A stretch of 64,000 nt of DNA from Oceanobacillus polygoni (GTDB lineage: Bacteria; Bacillota; Bacilli; Bacillales; Amphibacillaceae), in contig NZ_PIJY01000004.1 in the NCBI RefSeq assembly GCF_008304605.1, positions 1 through 64,000 on the forward strand, in the 5' to 3' direction. This document shows, one piece after another, positions 45,964-57,064 of the stretch; the stretch's first letter is position 1; every line of letters starts with the position of its first letter. The translations under genes and the position numbers were made by a program. The notes beneath the pieces are model-generated. The model saw nothing but the letters and a program-made list of their open reading frames with translations. It did not search any database and was not told where the DNA came from.

Positions 45964-47418
45964 ATGAACTGGTGGCTAATTTGGATTATTGTCTTTTTAG
46001 TTGTAATTTTTGGAATTAGTATTATTTCCTCAAGAAAAGTTAAAACTGCAGATGATTATTTAATGGCGAACTTTAGCTTAGGGTTCTTTCCAATTACCGG
46101 AACAGTTATTGCAACAGTTACAGGTTCTGCAGCGCTAATCGGCGCAGCTGGAAAAGGCTTTGAAATAGGAATTTCTTATTTCATTACCTCCATCAGTTTC
46201 GTCTCTTTTACCATTTTATTTGTCGCCATTCTCACACCGACAATTCGGAAGCTAAAACTATATACAATACCGGACTTATTTGTAAAACGATTTGGAAAAT
46301 CATCCGCCCTTCTCCCAGCACTAATCATTGGATTACTTTATATGACTCCTACTTTTGCAATGCAACTTGTTGGAATGGGCTCTATCCTTTCTTCAACATC
46401 TAATATTTCTGTTACATGGGGAATCTTTATTGGTTTTGTAATCAGTGTTATTTTCACACTCATGGGCGGGATGTTTAGTGTAGCGTGGACAGATACTGTA
46501 CAAACGATCGTTATTTTAGCAGGTGTTATTTTAATGTTTTTCTTAGGGTTAAACCATATTGGTGGTGTAGAAGTTCTTAAAAATGAAACACCGAAACATC
46601 TTTTCAACTTCTTCAGTATTGGTGGTAAAGAGTTATTAAACTGGTTCCTTGTTTTCGGACCTTTTTATATCGTGTGGCAAACAACTTGGCAACGCTTATC
46701 TGCTGCAAAATCTACTAAAGTAGCAAAATGGTCCGTCACAACTGGTTTTATCATCTCAGGATTTATTAGCTTCTTAGCTGTTCTTATCGGAATTATGGCT
46801 CTTCAAACATTAAGTACAAGCACTGCTCCTGATCAAGTATACACTCAGTTTTTAGTAGACGTATTTCCAGCGGCTCTTGGTGGATTATTCATGGTTTCAC
46901 TATTAGCAGCTCTTTTAACTGGTGCAACATCATTTCTTTTAAGTGGTGCAATTAATATTGCTAAAGACATTTATCAAGAATGGATTGCACCTGGTGTTGA
47001 AGATGCCCAACTATTAAAAGTATCCCGTATATCCGTTCTTGGTATGGCTGTATTAGGTCTTGTAATTGCACTCTTTATTACAGATATCATTACCATTTAT
47101 CAATTTGCTCTATCCTTCACGGCAGTAACACTCGTTGCACCTGTACTAGCTGCGATGTTCTGGAAGCGTGCAACAAAAAAAGGTGTAATGGTAAGTATGG
47201 TTGGAAGTATACTCGTTTCAATGATTTGGAAGCTTTCTGGAACACCTTTTGGAATCCATGAAATTGCACCTGGATTAATTACATCGTTCCTACTATTAAT
47301 CATCGTTAGTTTATATACGGAACACTCTGCAGATGAAGAAGTTACTTCCTATTATTTCTCATTAAAGGAAATGAAAGATCCTGCGGAAGATGCAATAGAA
47401 GAAAAAACAGGGTCATAA
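45964..47418 (+). CDS. SSS-family sodium:solute symporter
   Basis: The 484-residue protein has about 13 helices with SSS features: SSRKVKTADDYLMANFSLGF at the start, GTVIATVTGSAALIGAAGKGFEIG, YTIPDLFVKRFGK and AALLTGATSFLLSGAINIAKDIYQ (Na+ site region). AAAGGGGAG precedes ATG 45964. The amidohydrolase gene begins 29 bases after its stop, so the two probably import and then hydrolyse one substrate. The substrate cannot be named from sequence. Confidence 0.88.
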   Translation: MNWWLIWIIVFLVVIFGISIISSRKVKTADDYLMANFSLGFFPITGTVIATVTGSAALIGAAGKGFEIGISYFITSISFVSFTILFVAILTPTIRKLKLYTIPDLFVKRFGKSSALLPALIIGLLYMTPTFAMQLVGMGSILSSTSNISVTWGIFIGFVISVIFTLMGGMFSVAWTDTVQTIVILAGVILMFFLGLNHIGGVEVLKNETPKHLFNFFSIGGKELLNWFLVFGPFYIVWQTTWQRLSAAKSTKVAKWSVTTGFIISGFISFLAVLIGIMALQTLSTSTAPDQVYTQFLVDVFPAALGGLFMVSLLAALLTGATSFLLSGAINIAKDIYQEWIAPGVEDAQLLKVSRISVLGMAVLGLVIALFITDIITIYQFALSFTAVTLVAPVLAAMFWKRATKKGVMVSMVGSILVSMIWKLSGTPFGIHEIAPGLITSFLLLIIVSLYTEHSADEEVTSYYFSLKEMKDPAEDAIEEKTGS

Positions 47419-47447
47419 CGAATCACATTTTTAAAGGAGAGGAAAAA

Positions 47448-49109
47448 ATGGAAAACATAGACTTACTCATTACAAATGCAACTATACTAACCCTTGATAA
47501 ACAAAACAGCCGTTCCGGTTCACTAGCAGTTACAAATGGACGTATTAGTGGAATCTGGACAGAATCTGAACCACCTAGCACTATTATTCTAACACCACGT
47601 ACAGAGGTTCTTAATTTAAATGGGAGAACAATAATTCCTGGTTTCATAGATACACATAATCATATCTTAATGTACGCTCTTAATAAAAATAAGGTGAATT
47701 GCAGTACACCACCAAACAGCAGTGTTGATGATATATTGGAACGAGTTAAGCTTATGGCAATCGACACGCCAAAAGGAAAATGGATTGAGGGATATGGTTA
47801 TGATGATACATTACTGAAAGAACAACGACATCCAACAAGAGAAGAGTTAGATCGTGTTGCTCCTGATCATCCAGTATTTCTCACGCATATTTCCAGCCAC
47901 TTTGCAGCTGTTAACTCAAAAGCACTTATACTAGCTGGTATAGATGAATCTGTTTCTAATCCTCGAGGTGGACATTTTGGACGTGACATAAACGGTCGCC
48001 TAGACGGTGTTCTTCATGAGATACCTGCAATGGAATACGTTCAAAAGTATGTTCCAGTTCCTAGTGTAGATGAGATGATTACAGCACTAGGAGAAGGTTC
48101 AAAAGATTATTTATCACAGGGAATTACGACTAATTCTGACGCTGGAGTAGGTTTGTTTATTGGTGAAGCAGAATTAGAAGCTCATATCGTTGCAGCAAAA
48201 GAAGGGATCAATCCAATGCGTTCCCAATTAATGGTGATGCACACCCTTTTACGTAAAGGTGAAAAGTTCGGGAATTACTCAGCAGAACAGCTAAATGAAG
48301 AAATAATGAAGTCATCCAATGGCAATGCTCGTTTAGATAGTGCAAAAATGTTCCAAGATGGCTCTATTCAAGGGTTAACTGGTGCTCTAAGAGAACCATA
48401 TTATAATAATCCTGATGTAGTTGGAGAACTGCTTTATCATCAGGAGGCTTTCAATGAAGAAATTCTAGACTTACACAGACGAGGATTCCGGGTTACGATT
48501 CATGGAAATGGCGATAGAGCAATTGGCTCCATTTTAGATAGCTATTCTTATGCATTAGAAAAAGCACCAAAAGATAACCATCGTCATCGGATTGAACATG
48601 TACAAACAGCAACTATAGATGATCTTGATAAAATGAAACAACTTAGTGTGGCAGGTTCTGTATTTATTAATCACGTCTATTATTGGGGAGATAGACATAA
48701 ACGTTTATTCCTTGGACCTGAGCGAGCTAGTAGGATTAGTCCGCTAGCCGACATGGTGGATCGAGATATTTTATTCACATTACATTCCGATTGCCCAGTT
48801 ACTCCAATTTCACCTTTATTTTCAGTTTGGGCTGCAGTTAATCGCCTTACGAAAGAAGGAGAAATACTAGGAGCTGATCAAAGAATTGATGTGGTAACTG
48901 CCTTAAAATCAATGACAATATTTGGTGCAAAACTGAACTTCAACGAAGCAAACGTAGGTAGTATTGAAATAGGAAAACAAGCAGATTTCACAGTATTGGG
49001 CGATGATCCAACACAAGTAAATCCAATGGAGATTAAAGATATACCAGTTGAAGCGACATTAATCGGCGGGAAAATTGTTTATGAAAAGGAAGGTGCTTTG
49101 TTAGGGTAG
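47448..49109 (+). CDS. YtcJ-like amidohydrolase
   Basis: The 553-residue protein is an amidohydrolase-3 type metal enzyme: PGFIDTHNHILM with the DxHxH metal motif, later VTIHGNGDRA and HRIEHVQTA with further His ligands, and FTLHSDCPVTP with the Asp. These proteins (YtcJ, N-substituted formamide deformylase NfdA) hydrolyse amide bonds. Start ATG 47448 has AAAGGAGAGG. It ends the operon with the SSS symporter. A deformylase or amidase role on the imported compound is inferred. Confidence 0.85.
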   Translation: MENIDLLITNATILTLDKQNSRSGSLAVTNGRISGIWTESEPPSTIILTPRTEVLNLNGRTIIPGFIDTHNHILMYALNKNKVNCSTPPNSSVDDILERVKLMAIDTPKGKWIEGYGYDDTLLKEQRHPTREELDRVAPDHPVFLTHISSHFAAVNSKALILAGIDESVSNPRGGHFGRDINGRLDGVLHEIPAMEYVQKYVPVPSVDEMITALGEGSKDYLSQGITTNSDAGVGLFIGEAELEAHIVAAKEGINPMRSQLMVMHTLLRKGEKFGNYSAEQLNEEIMKSSNGNARLDSAKMFQDGSIQGLTGALREPYYNNPDVVGELLYHQEAFNEEILDLHRRGFRVTIHGNGDRAIGSILDSYSYALEKAPKDNHRHRIEHVQTATIDDLDKMKQLSVAGSVFINHVYYWGDRHKRLFLGPERASRISPLADMVDRDILFTLHSDCPVTPISPLFSVWAAVNRLTKEGEILGADQRIDVVTALKSMTIFGAKLNFNEANVGSIEIGKQADFTVLGDDPTQVNPMEIKDIPVEATLIGGKIVYEKEGALLG

Positions 49110-49208
49110 TTTATTGTTAAAGATAAGCATCCTATGTTCTATGAAAACAGTAATATTTAACCATTACACTCAAACTAGAGCTTCGCTCAAATTTCGGCAA
49201 GGAGAATC

Positions 49209-49240
49209 AGAAATCCCGTCATTGCGGGGTTTCTTTTTTT
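49209..49240 (+). terminator. Rho-independent terminator
   Basis: AGAAATCCCG and CGGGGTTTCT pair around TCATTG, followed by seven T. Confidence 0.85.
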
Positions 49241-49391
49241 ATAATTAAGCTACGTTTCCCACTCACCTTATAAGCCAATATAATTTTCACTAAATTCAAA
49301 ATCATTGACATTCCCCCTAATGAAAGTTAATTTAATAATGATATGAATACAACCATCGTAAACTGATAGATTACTTGAAGGAGCTAATCAA

Positions 49392-50378
49392 ATGAAGAAA
49401 AAAATTATTGTTTATGAGCGGCTTGAAAAACCCGTACTTGAAAGTCTACAAAACAAGTATGATGTGAAATTTTTAAAAAATATCGATGCTAAAACCAACG
49501 AAGAATTTCTCGAGCATCTGAAAGATGCAGAAGGTATTATTGGACTAGCTTTAGAAGTTAATAAAGCATTATTAGACAATGCCCCGAATTTAAAAATCGT
49601 TAGTAATGTTTCCGTAGGTTATAACAATTTAGATATCGAAGAGCTATCAAAGCGAAACATCATGGCGACAAATACACCGGATGTCCTAACAGATACCGTT
49701 GCTGATACCGTATTTGGCATTCTACTCGCAGCTGCAAGACGTATTCCAGAGCTAGATCATCTCGTTAAGTCCAAACAATGGATAGAAGCACTAGGACCAG
49801 AATATTACGGAGTCGATGTCCATCACAAAACAATCGGTATTATTGGAATGGGGAGAATTGGACAAGCAATTGCGAAGCGCGCAAAGTTTGGATTTGATAT
49901 GAATGTTTTGTATCATAGCCGTACACGAAAGCACGATGCAGAGGAAAAATTTGACGCGACATACTGTAGTTTAGAGAAATTGTTAGCTGAATCTGACTTT
50001 CCAGTGTTAATTACTCCGTTAACTGCAGAAACGACAGGACTTATTGGCAAGAAAGAATTTCAACTTATGAAGCATTCAGCTATTTTTATTAATGCTTCAC
50101 GTGGAAAAACAGTTGTAGAAAAGGATTTAATAGAAGCATTACAAACTGGGGAAATTGCTGCTGCAGGGTTGGATGTATTTGAACAAGAACCTGTTGAACC
50201 TAATAATCCATTATTAGATATGAAAAACGTTGTTACCCTGCCACATGTTGGATCCTCTACATATGAAACCGAGTTGAAAATGTCGGAGTTAGCAGCTAGA
50301 AACCTTGAAGCTGGTCTTAATGGAGATAAACCACCTACCTTAATCAATCCAAAGGTTTGGGAGCTTTTAACTAAATAG
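49392..50378 (+). CDS. NAD(P)-dependent D-2-hydroxyacid dehydrogenase
   Basis: The 328-residue enzyme has the family core: GIIGMGRIGQAIAKR for NAD binding, NASRGKTVVEKDLI with the catalytic Arg, FEQEPVE with Glu and TLPHVGSST with His. The Asn-Val-Ser-Val-Gly-Tyr-Asn segment is typical of glyoxylate/hydroxypyruvate/2-ketogluconate reductases (GhrB-like). After the Rossmann motif it has HSRTRK, basic residues that suggest NADPH preference. It stands alone, GGAGC before ATG 49392. It could turn hydroxypyruvate or a keto acid into glycerate, which would connect to the glycerate kinase, but there is no direct link. Confidence 0.88.
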   Translation: MKKKIIVYERLEKPVLESLQNKYDVKFLKNIDAKTNEEFLEHLKDAEGIIGLALEVNKALLDNAPNLKIVSNVSVGYNNLDIEELSKRNIMATNTPDVLTDTVADTVFGILLAAARRIPELDHLVKSKQWIEALGPEYYGVDVHHKTIGIIGMGRIGQAIAKRAKFGFDMNVLYHSRTRKHDAEEKFDATYCSLEKLLAESDFPVLITPLTAETTGLIGKKEFQLMKHSAIFINASRGKTVVEKDLIEALQTGEIAAAGLDVFEQEPVEPNNPLLDMKNVVTLPHVGSSTYETELKMSELAARNLEAGLNGDKPPTLINPKVWELLTK

Positions 50379-50414
50379 CAGGCCACTCTCCTTATATAAT
50401 TAAAAATGAAATAA

Positions 50415-50454
50415 AAAACCTCTATACCACATATTACATAGGTATAGAGGTTTT
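50415..50454. terminator. Bidirectional terminator
   Basis: AAAACCTCTATACC and GGTATAGAGGTTTT are perfect 14-bp complements between the convergent dehydrogenase and xsc genes. Confidence 0.9.
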
Positions 50455-50465
50455 CAATAATAAAT

Positions 50466-52250
50466 TTAGTTTTTATCAGAACCCCATGTTTCATAATCCA
50501 AATGCTTATATTTATCTAAAAATCTTGTCGGTAACTGCAATGCATCTCTTCTAAATGGTGGCGCCAGCTGTGTCCCATCTACATAAATGTTTAAAACTGC
50601 TGGTTGACGCTTTTCTAATACTTCTTTAACCACTGGTCCAATGTCTTCTGGCTTTTCTATCGTATAACCTAAGGCACCCATTGATTTAGCGACCTCGGCA
50701 AACTCTGGCGCTTGGATGTTCGAGCCGATAAATCGGTTATCGTAATAATCTACTTGATTTTTCTTTTCTGCTGCCCATGATCTATTATTGAACACACAGG
50801 CGATAACTGGAATATTTTGCTCAACAGCAGTACTTACCTCGTGTAAGCTCATTCCCCAAGCTCCATCTCCGATAATTGCTACGACTGGTGCATCTGGTTC
50901 TGCTAGCTGAGCTCCGAGTGCTGCAGGATATGCAAAGCCAGTGTTCCCAAATGTTAATGCAGCAATATGACGTCTAGTCTGGTTAAATCTTAAATAGGCA
51001 TTTGCTGTCGATGACACATTCCCAATATCTGTGGAAATAATCGTATTGTCCGGTAATACTTTTGTTAGTTCTAAGAGCGCGCGTCTCGGATTAATTGGAC
51101 TGCCGTCTTCCATCGCAAGGTCTACCAATTCTTTTTCCCATGCCGCTTTTTCCTTGCTTACATCCTCTAATCGTTTTTGTTTTTTCTCTGGATTAGGAAC
51201 TGCCTCTTTCAATTGTTTATAAATCTCGTCACTTGTTGCTTTTGCATCACCAATAATTCCTACTTCAACCGGATGTGTTCTAGCGATATTTCTTGGATTG
51301 ATATCCACTTGAATAATTTTTGCCGTTTTCGGGAAATAATCGATATCGTAACAAGGTAATGTACCAAAGACGGACAACCTCGTTCCAATCGCCAGGACTA
51401 CGTCAGCTTTCTTTAACGTATTCATTGCAGATTTAGCTCCCATATACCCAATTGGACCAACTGCTAGTGGGTGATCAGCTGGAAATGCGTCATTATGCAT
51501 ATAAGAAACTGCTACTGGAATTGTCAGATGCTCTGCAATTTTAACAACGGTGTCCACACCATCTGCATCAACTGCTCCACGTCCTGAAATGATCACTGGG
51601 TTTTGTGCATGTTTTAAAAGCTCTACTGCTTGTTTGGTTAAGACAGGGTCTCCACTTCCTCTAGAATCTACACGATATTGATGTGGCTGAAGGATTTGAT
51701 CCTCAAGCTCCCCGTAAAATAAGTCTCTTGGAATATCGTAAAGGACTGGACCACGTTCGGCATAAGCAATCCGGAAAGCTGTTCGTAAACAGTCGGCTAC
51801 ACGACTCTTATGTGTAACGCGCACCGTTTCTTTTGTAATTGCACTAAAGATGGAAACCTGATCAGCTTCTTGGAATCCATCCCACCCGATGGTTGGTGTT
51901 CCTGCAGAAGGTGATATAATTACCATTGGGGTATGCGCTTGGTTTGCTGCTGCTACAGACGTCACCATATTTGTAATCCCAGGACCATTTTGTCCAATGA
52001 CAACTCCAGCAACACCAGACACCCGTGTATACGCATCCGCCATATGTGCTGCACTTTGTTCATGCCTTACGGGTAAGAAACGAATACCAGCGGTTGGGAA
52101 TAAATCAAGCATATCCATAAAGGCTGAACCAACAATTCCGTATACTTCTTTTACCCCTTCTGCGACGAGCGTTTCAACAATTGCTTCACTTGGCGTCATT
52201 TTTACCTTTTTAGCGACACCCTTTTTCATTTCTGCTTGCTGTTTTACCAT
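50466..52250 (-). CDS. xsc: Sulfoacetaldehyde acetyltransferase Xsc
   Basis: The 594-residue thiamine-diphosphate enzyme has [35 protein letters not shown] at the start with the ThDP Glu in [15 protein letters not shown]. It also has the Xsc-like [17 protein letters not shown] and the C-terminal ThDP site [19 protein letters not shown]. Xsc converts sulfoacetaldehyde plus phosphate to acetyl phosphate and sulfite. AAAGGAGG lies eight bases before ATG 52250. Tpa and Ald lie in the same leftward operon, which supports the assignment over acetolactate synthase. It is the last gene of the operon. Confidence 0.93.
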   Translation of the reverse strand: MVKQQAEMKKGVAKKVKMTPSEAIVETLVAEGVKEVYGIVGSAFMDMLDLFPTAGIRFLPVRHEQSAAHMADAYTRVSGVAGVVIGQNGPGITNMVTSVAAANQAHTPMVIISPSAGTPTIGWDGFQEADQVSIFSAITKETVRVTHKSRVADCLRTAFRIAYAERGPVLYDIPRDLFYGELEDQILQPHQYRVDSRGSGDPVLTKQAVELLKHAQNPVIISGRGAVDADGVDTVVKIAEHLTIPVAVSYMHNDAFPADHPLAVGPIGYMGAKSAMNTLKKADVVLAIGTRLSVFGTLPCYDIDYFPKTAKIIQVDINPRNIARTHPVEVGIIGDAKATSDEIYKQLKEAVPNPEKKQKRLEDVSKEKAAWEKELVDLAMEDGSPINPRRALLELTKVLPDNTIISTDIGNVSSTANAYLRFNQTRRHIAALTFGNTGFAYPAALGAQLAEPDAPVVAIIGDGAWGMSLHEVSTAVEQNIPVIACVFNNRSWAAEKKNQVDYYDNRFIGSNIQAPEFAEVAKSMGALGYTIEKPEDIGPVVKEVLEKRQPAVLNIYVDGTQLAPPFRRDALQLPTRFLDKYKHLDYETWGSDKN

Positions 52251-52273
52251 TAGAAATTCCTCCTTTTAGTCGA

Positions 52274-53188
52274 TTAAATAACTTGTATGGTTTGGCCATT
52301 TGCATCTTTTTTCAATTCATTCAAAAACAAATCTGCAGTTGACTTTAAAATCTGATCTTTACGCATTGCAATATAGAAGTAACGATAGAATGCTATATTT
52401 TTAATCGGATATGATGTCAGCAACCCTAGCTTTTTCTCTTTTGAAATCGTTGCTCTAGAAATAATCGACACACCTAATCCGGCTTCAACTGCAGCTTTAA
52501 CAGATTCTGTACTCCCTAGTTCCATCACGATGTTTAGTTCACTTTCTAATATACCTACCATCTGTAGATAGTGATTCACTACTGCCCTTGTACCAGACCC
52601 TTTCTCTCTCATGATAAGTGGGATCGTCTTCAAGCTTTCGGCGGAAATCTTACCATCACTTTCTTTAAAAAAATCAGGAGCTGCTATCAGCAACAGTTCA
52701 TCTGTTAAAAACGGTTCCAAAATAATTTGTGGATCATCAATTGGAGTTTCAATTAATCCGACATCGATGGAATGATTTTTTATACAGGAAATAATCGTAT
52801 CGGAATTAGAAATATCTGCACGAATCTGTACCATCGGAAAGTTATCTTTGAATCGCTTCAAAAAAGTCGGAAGAATGTATTCACCAATTGTAAAACTACA
52901 CCCTATCTCTAAATCCCCATGTATATTGCTACCGATTTCCTGTATTTTTTCTTGTGCAGCGTCACTCAGTCGGATAATCTCCCTAGCATAGTTTATTAAA
53001 ATCAACGCAGCCTCTGTCATCTCAACCCTTTTTGTTGTTCGTTCAAATAGCTTGGTATGAAGTTCCTCTTCCAGTGCTTTAATCTGCGAGGTAATGGTTG
53101 GCTGGGAAACAAATAATACTTTAGCTGCCTCCGAGAAACTCTTTTTTTCCGCAACAGCTACAAATGTTTTAAGTCTCTCATAATTCAC
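52274..53188 (-). CDS. LysR-family regulator inside the taurine operon
   Basis: The 304-residue protein has a clear winged helix (KSFSEAAKVLFVSQPTITSQIKALEEEL) and an effector domain (GDLEIGCSFTIGEYILP) of the CbbR/CysL-like branch. GTG 53188 follows GGGGATGG. It is co-oriented between tpa and xsc with short gaps, unlike the usual divergent LysR arrangement. It may sense a sulfonate intermediate or sulfite and could control only xsc or another site. Confidence 0.85.
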   Translation of the reverse strand: MNYERLKTFVAVAEKKSFSEAAKVLFVSQPTITSQIKALEEELHTKLFERTTKRVEMTEAALILINYAREIIRLSDAAQEKIQEIGSNIHGDLEIGCSFTIGEYILPTFLKRFKDNFPMVQIRADISNSDTIISCIKNHSIDVGLIETPIDDPQIILEPFLTDELLLIAAPDFFKESDGKISAESLKTIPLIMREKGSGTRAVVNHYLQMVGILESELNIVMELGSTESVKAAVEAGLGVSIISRATISKEKKLGLLTSYPIKNIAFYRYFYIAMRKDQILKSTADLFLNELKKDANGQTIQVI

Positions 53189-53239
53189 GTCTAATCCATC
53201 CCCTCAGATCCCCTAACTTTCTTCATAGAACGTGCTTCA

Positions 53240-54595
53240 TTAAAGACTACGAATTGCTGACTCTAATGTATCAATTAAAAACTCCAGATCTTCTTCTGTA
53301 CTTGTTAATGGAGGTGCTACAATAATGACATTATTTTGTCCTGGAACGGTATCACCATTTTTTCCAATGATTAACCCTTTTTCTTTACACAATCCTATTA
53401 CTTCAGCTAATTTTGCATCTGCTAGCGGAAGCTTTGACTGTTTATCTTCTACCATCTCAATCCCTAGCAGAAAACCAATTTGCCGAACTTCTCCTACATT
53501 TTTGTGATCCATTAATTGATGCAAATCTGCCAATTTTGATTCGGCAAGCGTACGAACTCGTTCTACAATGTTTTCACGTTCAATGATCTCAATATTTTTA
53601 AGTGCTACTGCACATGCTGCTGGATGTCCTCCATATGTGGAGACATGACGAAAATGCGAATCCTTTCCTGTTTCTCGAAATACATCATATATTTCAGATT
53701 TGACAGCAGTAGCTCCTAAAGGTAGATACCCACTCGTTAGCCCCTTCGCCATTGTCACAATATCAGGCTGTACCCCTGCCGCATGCTTAAATCCAAACAT
53801 TTTCCCAGTACGTCCATAACCAGATACAACTTCATCCATAATGAGAAGCACATTGTATTTCTTACAAATTTCCGCTACTCGTTGAATGTATTTCATTGAT
53901 GGAACAATGACACCGCCGCCAGAAATAAATGGCTCCATGATAAATGCTGCAACGGTTTCTTCCCCTTCCCAGTTAATCATTTCTTCCAACAGCTGGGCTG
54001 CCTTCAAATCTGATTCTTCTGGACTTCCATCGAAAATGGAACGATAGCTATACGGCGGATAAACATGTAGAAATCCTGGAACACCTGGATCATATTTTAC
54101 CCGTCTATTAGCTTGTGCTGTTGCACTTAGTGCGCCTAACGTCGATCCATGGTAACCACGGTAACGAGAAATAACCTTATATTTCTGGGGATTCCCGGTT
54201 TGGTTATGGTATTGTCTCGCGATTTTAAATGCTGTTTCATTTGCTTCAGAACCACTATTGGAGAAAAACGTTTGATACTTTCCGCCGAGCAATTCACTAA
54301 TTTTAGCTGCAAGTTTAATTGCAGGCTGATGATTCATCGTTAATGGAAAATAGGAAAGGTTTTTCATTTGCTCTGCCGCAGCATCAGCTATTTCCTCGCG
54401 ACCATGTCCGAGATTTAAGCACCACAGTCCAGATACTCCATCCAAGTATCGTTTACCAGATTCATCCGTAAACCACGAACCTTCACCTTTAACAGCAACC
54501 ACTTGTTCCGCCTCTGGATTGTAACGATGCATAGCATTCCATAATAACGATGCTTCTTTTTCAACCACTTGATTCATTTCTCTTTCCGTCTTCAT
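53240..54595 (-). CDS. tpa: Taurine-pyruvate aminotransferase
   Basis: The 451-residue class III aminotransferase has SGSEANETAFKIAR, LIMDEVVSGYGRTG with D254 and TMAKGLTSGYLPLGA with the PLP lysine K284. The HVSTYGGHPAAC segment is also present. It should transfer the amino group of taurine to pyruvate, forming sulfoacetaldehyde and alanine. ATG 54595 has GGAGG eight bases upstream and is preferred over 54610. Ald upstream regenerates pyruvate and xsc downstream uses the product, so the context is strong. Other omega-amino acids as substrates cannot be excluded by sequence alone. Confidence 0.9.
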   Translation of the reverse strand: MKTEREMNQVVEKEASLLWNAMHRYNPEAEQVVAVKGEGSWFTDESGKRYLDGVSGLWCLNLGHGREEIADAAAEQMKNLSYFPLTMNHQPAIKLAAKISELLGGKYQTFFSNSGSEANETAFKIARQYHNQTGNPQKYKVISRYRGYHGSTLGALSATAQANRRVKYDPGVPGFLHVYPPYSYRSIFDGSPEESDLKAAQLLEEMINWEGEETVAAFIMEPFISGGGVIVPSMKYIQRVAEICKKYNVLLIMDEVVSGYGRTGKMFGFKHAAGVQPDIVTMAKGLTSGYLPLGATAVKSEIYDVFRETGKDSHFRHVSTYGGHPAACAVALKNIEIIERENIVERVRTLAESKLADLHQLMDHKNVGEVRQIGFLLGIEMVEDKQSKLPLADAKLAEVIGLCKEKGLIIGKNGDTVPGQNNVIIVAPPLTSTEEDLEFLIDTLESAIRSL

Positions 54596-54643
54596 GCTTC
54601 TTACCTCCATTCATTTCGTTAGATTATTAATCAAGTAAAACAT

Positions 54644-55777
54644 TTAATAAGCGGAAACTGGATTGTTTAGAATCGATTCAATTGATTTGTATGGTATGTT
54701 ATGTGCTTTAGCAATCGTTTCATGTGTAATATAACCCGCATGTGTGTTAACGCCTTTGGCAAACACTTCGTTCGTCTGAACAATTTCTTGTAACCCCTTA
54801 TTTGCTAGTAATACACCATATTGACTTGTATTGTTCGTCAGTGATAGCGTAGACGTTCGGGCTACTGCGCCTGGCATGTTAGCAACAGCGTAATGAAGAA
54901 CACCATGCTTTGTATAAATCGGATCTTCATGTGTCGTTATTCGATCAATTGTTTCAATCGAACCACCTTGATCAACCGCAACATCAATAATTACTGATCC
55001 GGCTTCCATTTCTTTCACCATATCTTCTTTCACCAATTGCGGGGCTTTTGCACCTGGAATGAGAACCGCGCCAATTAACAGGTCAGCCTGTTTCACAGCT
55101 TTTCGAATGTTATGGGCATTTGACATTAATGTCGTAACTCGCCCTTCAAACAAATCATCTAATTCACGTAACCGTTTCGAGTTTACATCCAGTATCGTTA
55201 CATTGGCTCGTAATCCAACTGCCATCGTTGCTGCATTTGTACCTACAGCACCGCCACCAATAATCACTACGTTACCAGGCTCCACACCCGCTACCCCACT
55301 AAGCAGAATTCCTTTACCACCCTTTGAGTTTTCCAAAAATTGAGCACCAATTTGAACTGCCATTCTTCCAGCAATTTCACTCATTGGGGCTAAAAGCGGT
55401 AAAGAACCATCAGGTAGTTGAATCGTTTCATATGCTATAGCAGTAACTTTCTTTTTCAGTAGTTCCTGTACCAATCCAGGTTCAGCAGCAAGGTGTAAAT
55501 AAGTAAAGAGAATTTGTCCTTCTCTAAGATACGGATATTCTTCTGGTTGTGGTTCTTTTACCTTGAGTACCATATCCGCTGCCCATGCATCAGTGGCTTT
55601 ATCAACAATTGTTGCTCCAGCTTCTTTATAATCCTCATCAGAGAAACCGCTTTCAATTCCAGCGTAACGTTCGATTACGACCTGATGTCCTGCCTGAACA
55701 AACGACGTAACACCCGAAGGAGTTATTGCAACACGAAGCTCATTACGTTTAGCCTCTTTTGGAATCCCAACAATCAT
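54644..55777 (-). CDS. ald: Alanine dehydrogenase
   Basis: The 377-residue enzyme begins [20 protein letters not shown] and has [41 protein letters not shown] for NAD and [11 protein letters not shown]. It oxidises L-alanine to pyruvate and ammonia. ATG 55777 is preferred because the ATG at 55786 overlaps the AAGGGGG site. In this operon it recycles the alanine made by Tpa so that taurine nitrogen leaves as ammonium. Confidence 0.93.
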   Translation of the reverse strand: MIVGIPKEAKRNELRVAITPSGVTSFVQAGHQVVIERYAGIESGFSDEDYKEAGATIVDKATDAWAADMVLKVKEPQPEEYPYLREGQILFTYLHLAAEPGLVQELLKKKVTAIAYETIQLPDGSLPLLAPMSEIAGRMAVQIGAQFLENSKGGKGILLSGVAGVEPGNVVIIGGGAVGTNAATMAVGLRANVTILDVNSKRLRELDDLFEGRVTTLMSNAHNIRKAVKQADLLIGAVLIPGAKAPQLVKEDMVKEMEAGSVIIDVAVDQGGSIETIDRITTHEDPIYTKHGVLHYAVANMPGAVARTSTLSLTNNTSQYGVLLANKGLQEIVQTNEVFAKGVNTHAGYITHETIAKAHNIPYKSIESILNNPVSAY

Positions 55778-56043
55778 GCCCTTCATTCCCCCTTGTTATG
55801 AATTTGTAAAACGATAAGGCTGACCCATCATGATGATACTGACGTCCGAACCAGTTGTAATGTAATGGTCTGCTCTTAGTATAAATCAACCGATAACAAA
55901 ATTCAATATATTATATAAATTCAGTTATTTGAAATAATAATAAGTTATATTACAGCTGGTAATAATTTAATTTCGATCAAGCTTTCAAAAGAGGATAAAC
56001 AAGAAGCCAGTATCTTCCTCAAACAAATTTTATACGCAAGCTT

Positions 56044-56763
56044 TTATCCAAACTTACGCGACAAATTTATTTTGAATGTATACAGGTCATTCCGATAAAA
56101 TGCTTTTTCGAATTCGATAATTTCACGATCACGATTTCGAATAATACGTTCAGCAATCAACGCATTTGTTCCATCTAGCATTTTCATAAACTCCTGATCC
56201 TCGTCTAGAAAATATCCACTGCTTATTGTCTGTTCTGCTTCAGCAAGCCTGATTCCTAAATGATTTTCCAGCAAATCATATAATGTAGCATCATTGAGAT
56301 CGTATTTGATTAATTTTTCCCCAATCTGGACGGGATAGTAATGTCGCTCCACACCAATCGGCATATCATCTGCAAAACGAATACGTTTAATAAAGTATGC
56401 TTCTTTTAGACCAGTTTTTTCTTGAATATATGGAGTGGTTTCCGTCAAATAATGAGTAACTAACTGTGCGCCTGGCTTCTTACCCATTTGCAAAATCGTT
56501 TCAGTTGTACTGCTTAAATTACCTAGCCAATCTTGAATTGGTTTTAATGAAACAAATGTACCTTTTCCGTGCCTTTTTTCTAATACCCCTTCACGAACTA
56601 AAAGATTAATAGCTTCTCTAACTGTACTACGACTAACATTATATTCCTCCATAAACTGCCTTTCACTTGGAATTTGACCGGCAAATACCTTTTCTTCAAT
56701 TTTCTTTTCAATAATATTTTTTAATTGAATATGTAAAGCTATCGGATTATTGTAATCAAGCAC
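56044..56763 (-). CDS. GntR-family (HutC-type) regulator
   Basis: The 239-residue protein has an N-terminal winged helix (IPSERQFMEEYNVSRSTVREAINLLVREGVLEKRHGKGTFV) and a UTRA ligand-binding domain (RIRFADDMPIGVERHYYP). GTG 56763 follows AAGGGGC. It leads the leftward taurine gene series, with 266 bases before ald, and diverges from an NhaC-type carrier, so it probably represses both. The ligand may be taurine or sulfoacetaldehyde (inference). Confidence 0.85.
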   Translation of the reverse strand: MLDYNNPIALHIQLKNIIEKKIEEKVFAGQIPSERQFMEEYNVSRSTVREAINLLVREGVLEKRHGKGTFVSLKPIQDWLGNLSSTTETILQMGKKPGAQLVTHYLTETTPYIQEKTGLKEAYFIKRIRFADDMPIGVERHYYPVQIGEKLIKYDLNDATLYDLLENHLGIRLAEAEQTISSGYFLDEDQEFMKMLDGTNALIAERIIRNRDREIIEFEKAFYRNDLYTFKINLSRKFG

Positions 56764-57064
56764 GATACGAGCCCCTTTTTATTTTTTACATAAATCATAG
56801 CAGAGATTAGGTGGATAGAAAAGATTAATGGGATTTTACATTCTTCTGCTAAAATTCCATCCTATCTTTTATCACTATGTAATAGGTTTGCGTTTTAATA
56901 AAGTAATCCCCACATACTAGGATAAATTAGACTGTTATATTTTCATTATCCGAATAAAATTGTTATTTACAATCGAATTTTTCCATAGTATACTAAAATT
57001 TATATTTTTACATAAAAATGAATAATTATACATCTATCTTTTTTCATTTACAGGAGGGTTTACG
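56764..57064. other. Divergent regulatory region between GntR and NhaC-type genes
   Basis: About 300 AT-rich bases without a coding frame hold a good rightward sigma-A promoter and presumably the GntR operator. No long palindrome is obvious. Confidence 0.5.
56966..56994 (+). promoter_or_regulatory. Sigma-A promoter of the NhaC-type gene
   Basis: TTTACA and TATACT are separated by exactly 17 bases, about 70 bases before the TTG start codon. Confidence 0.65.
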
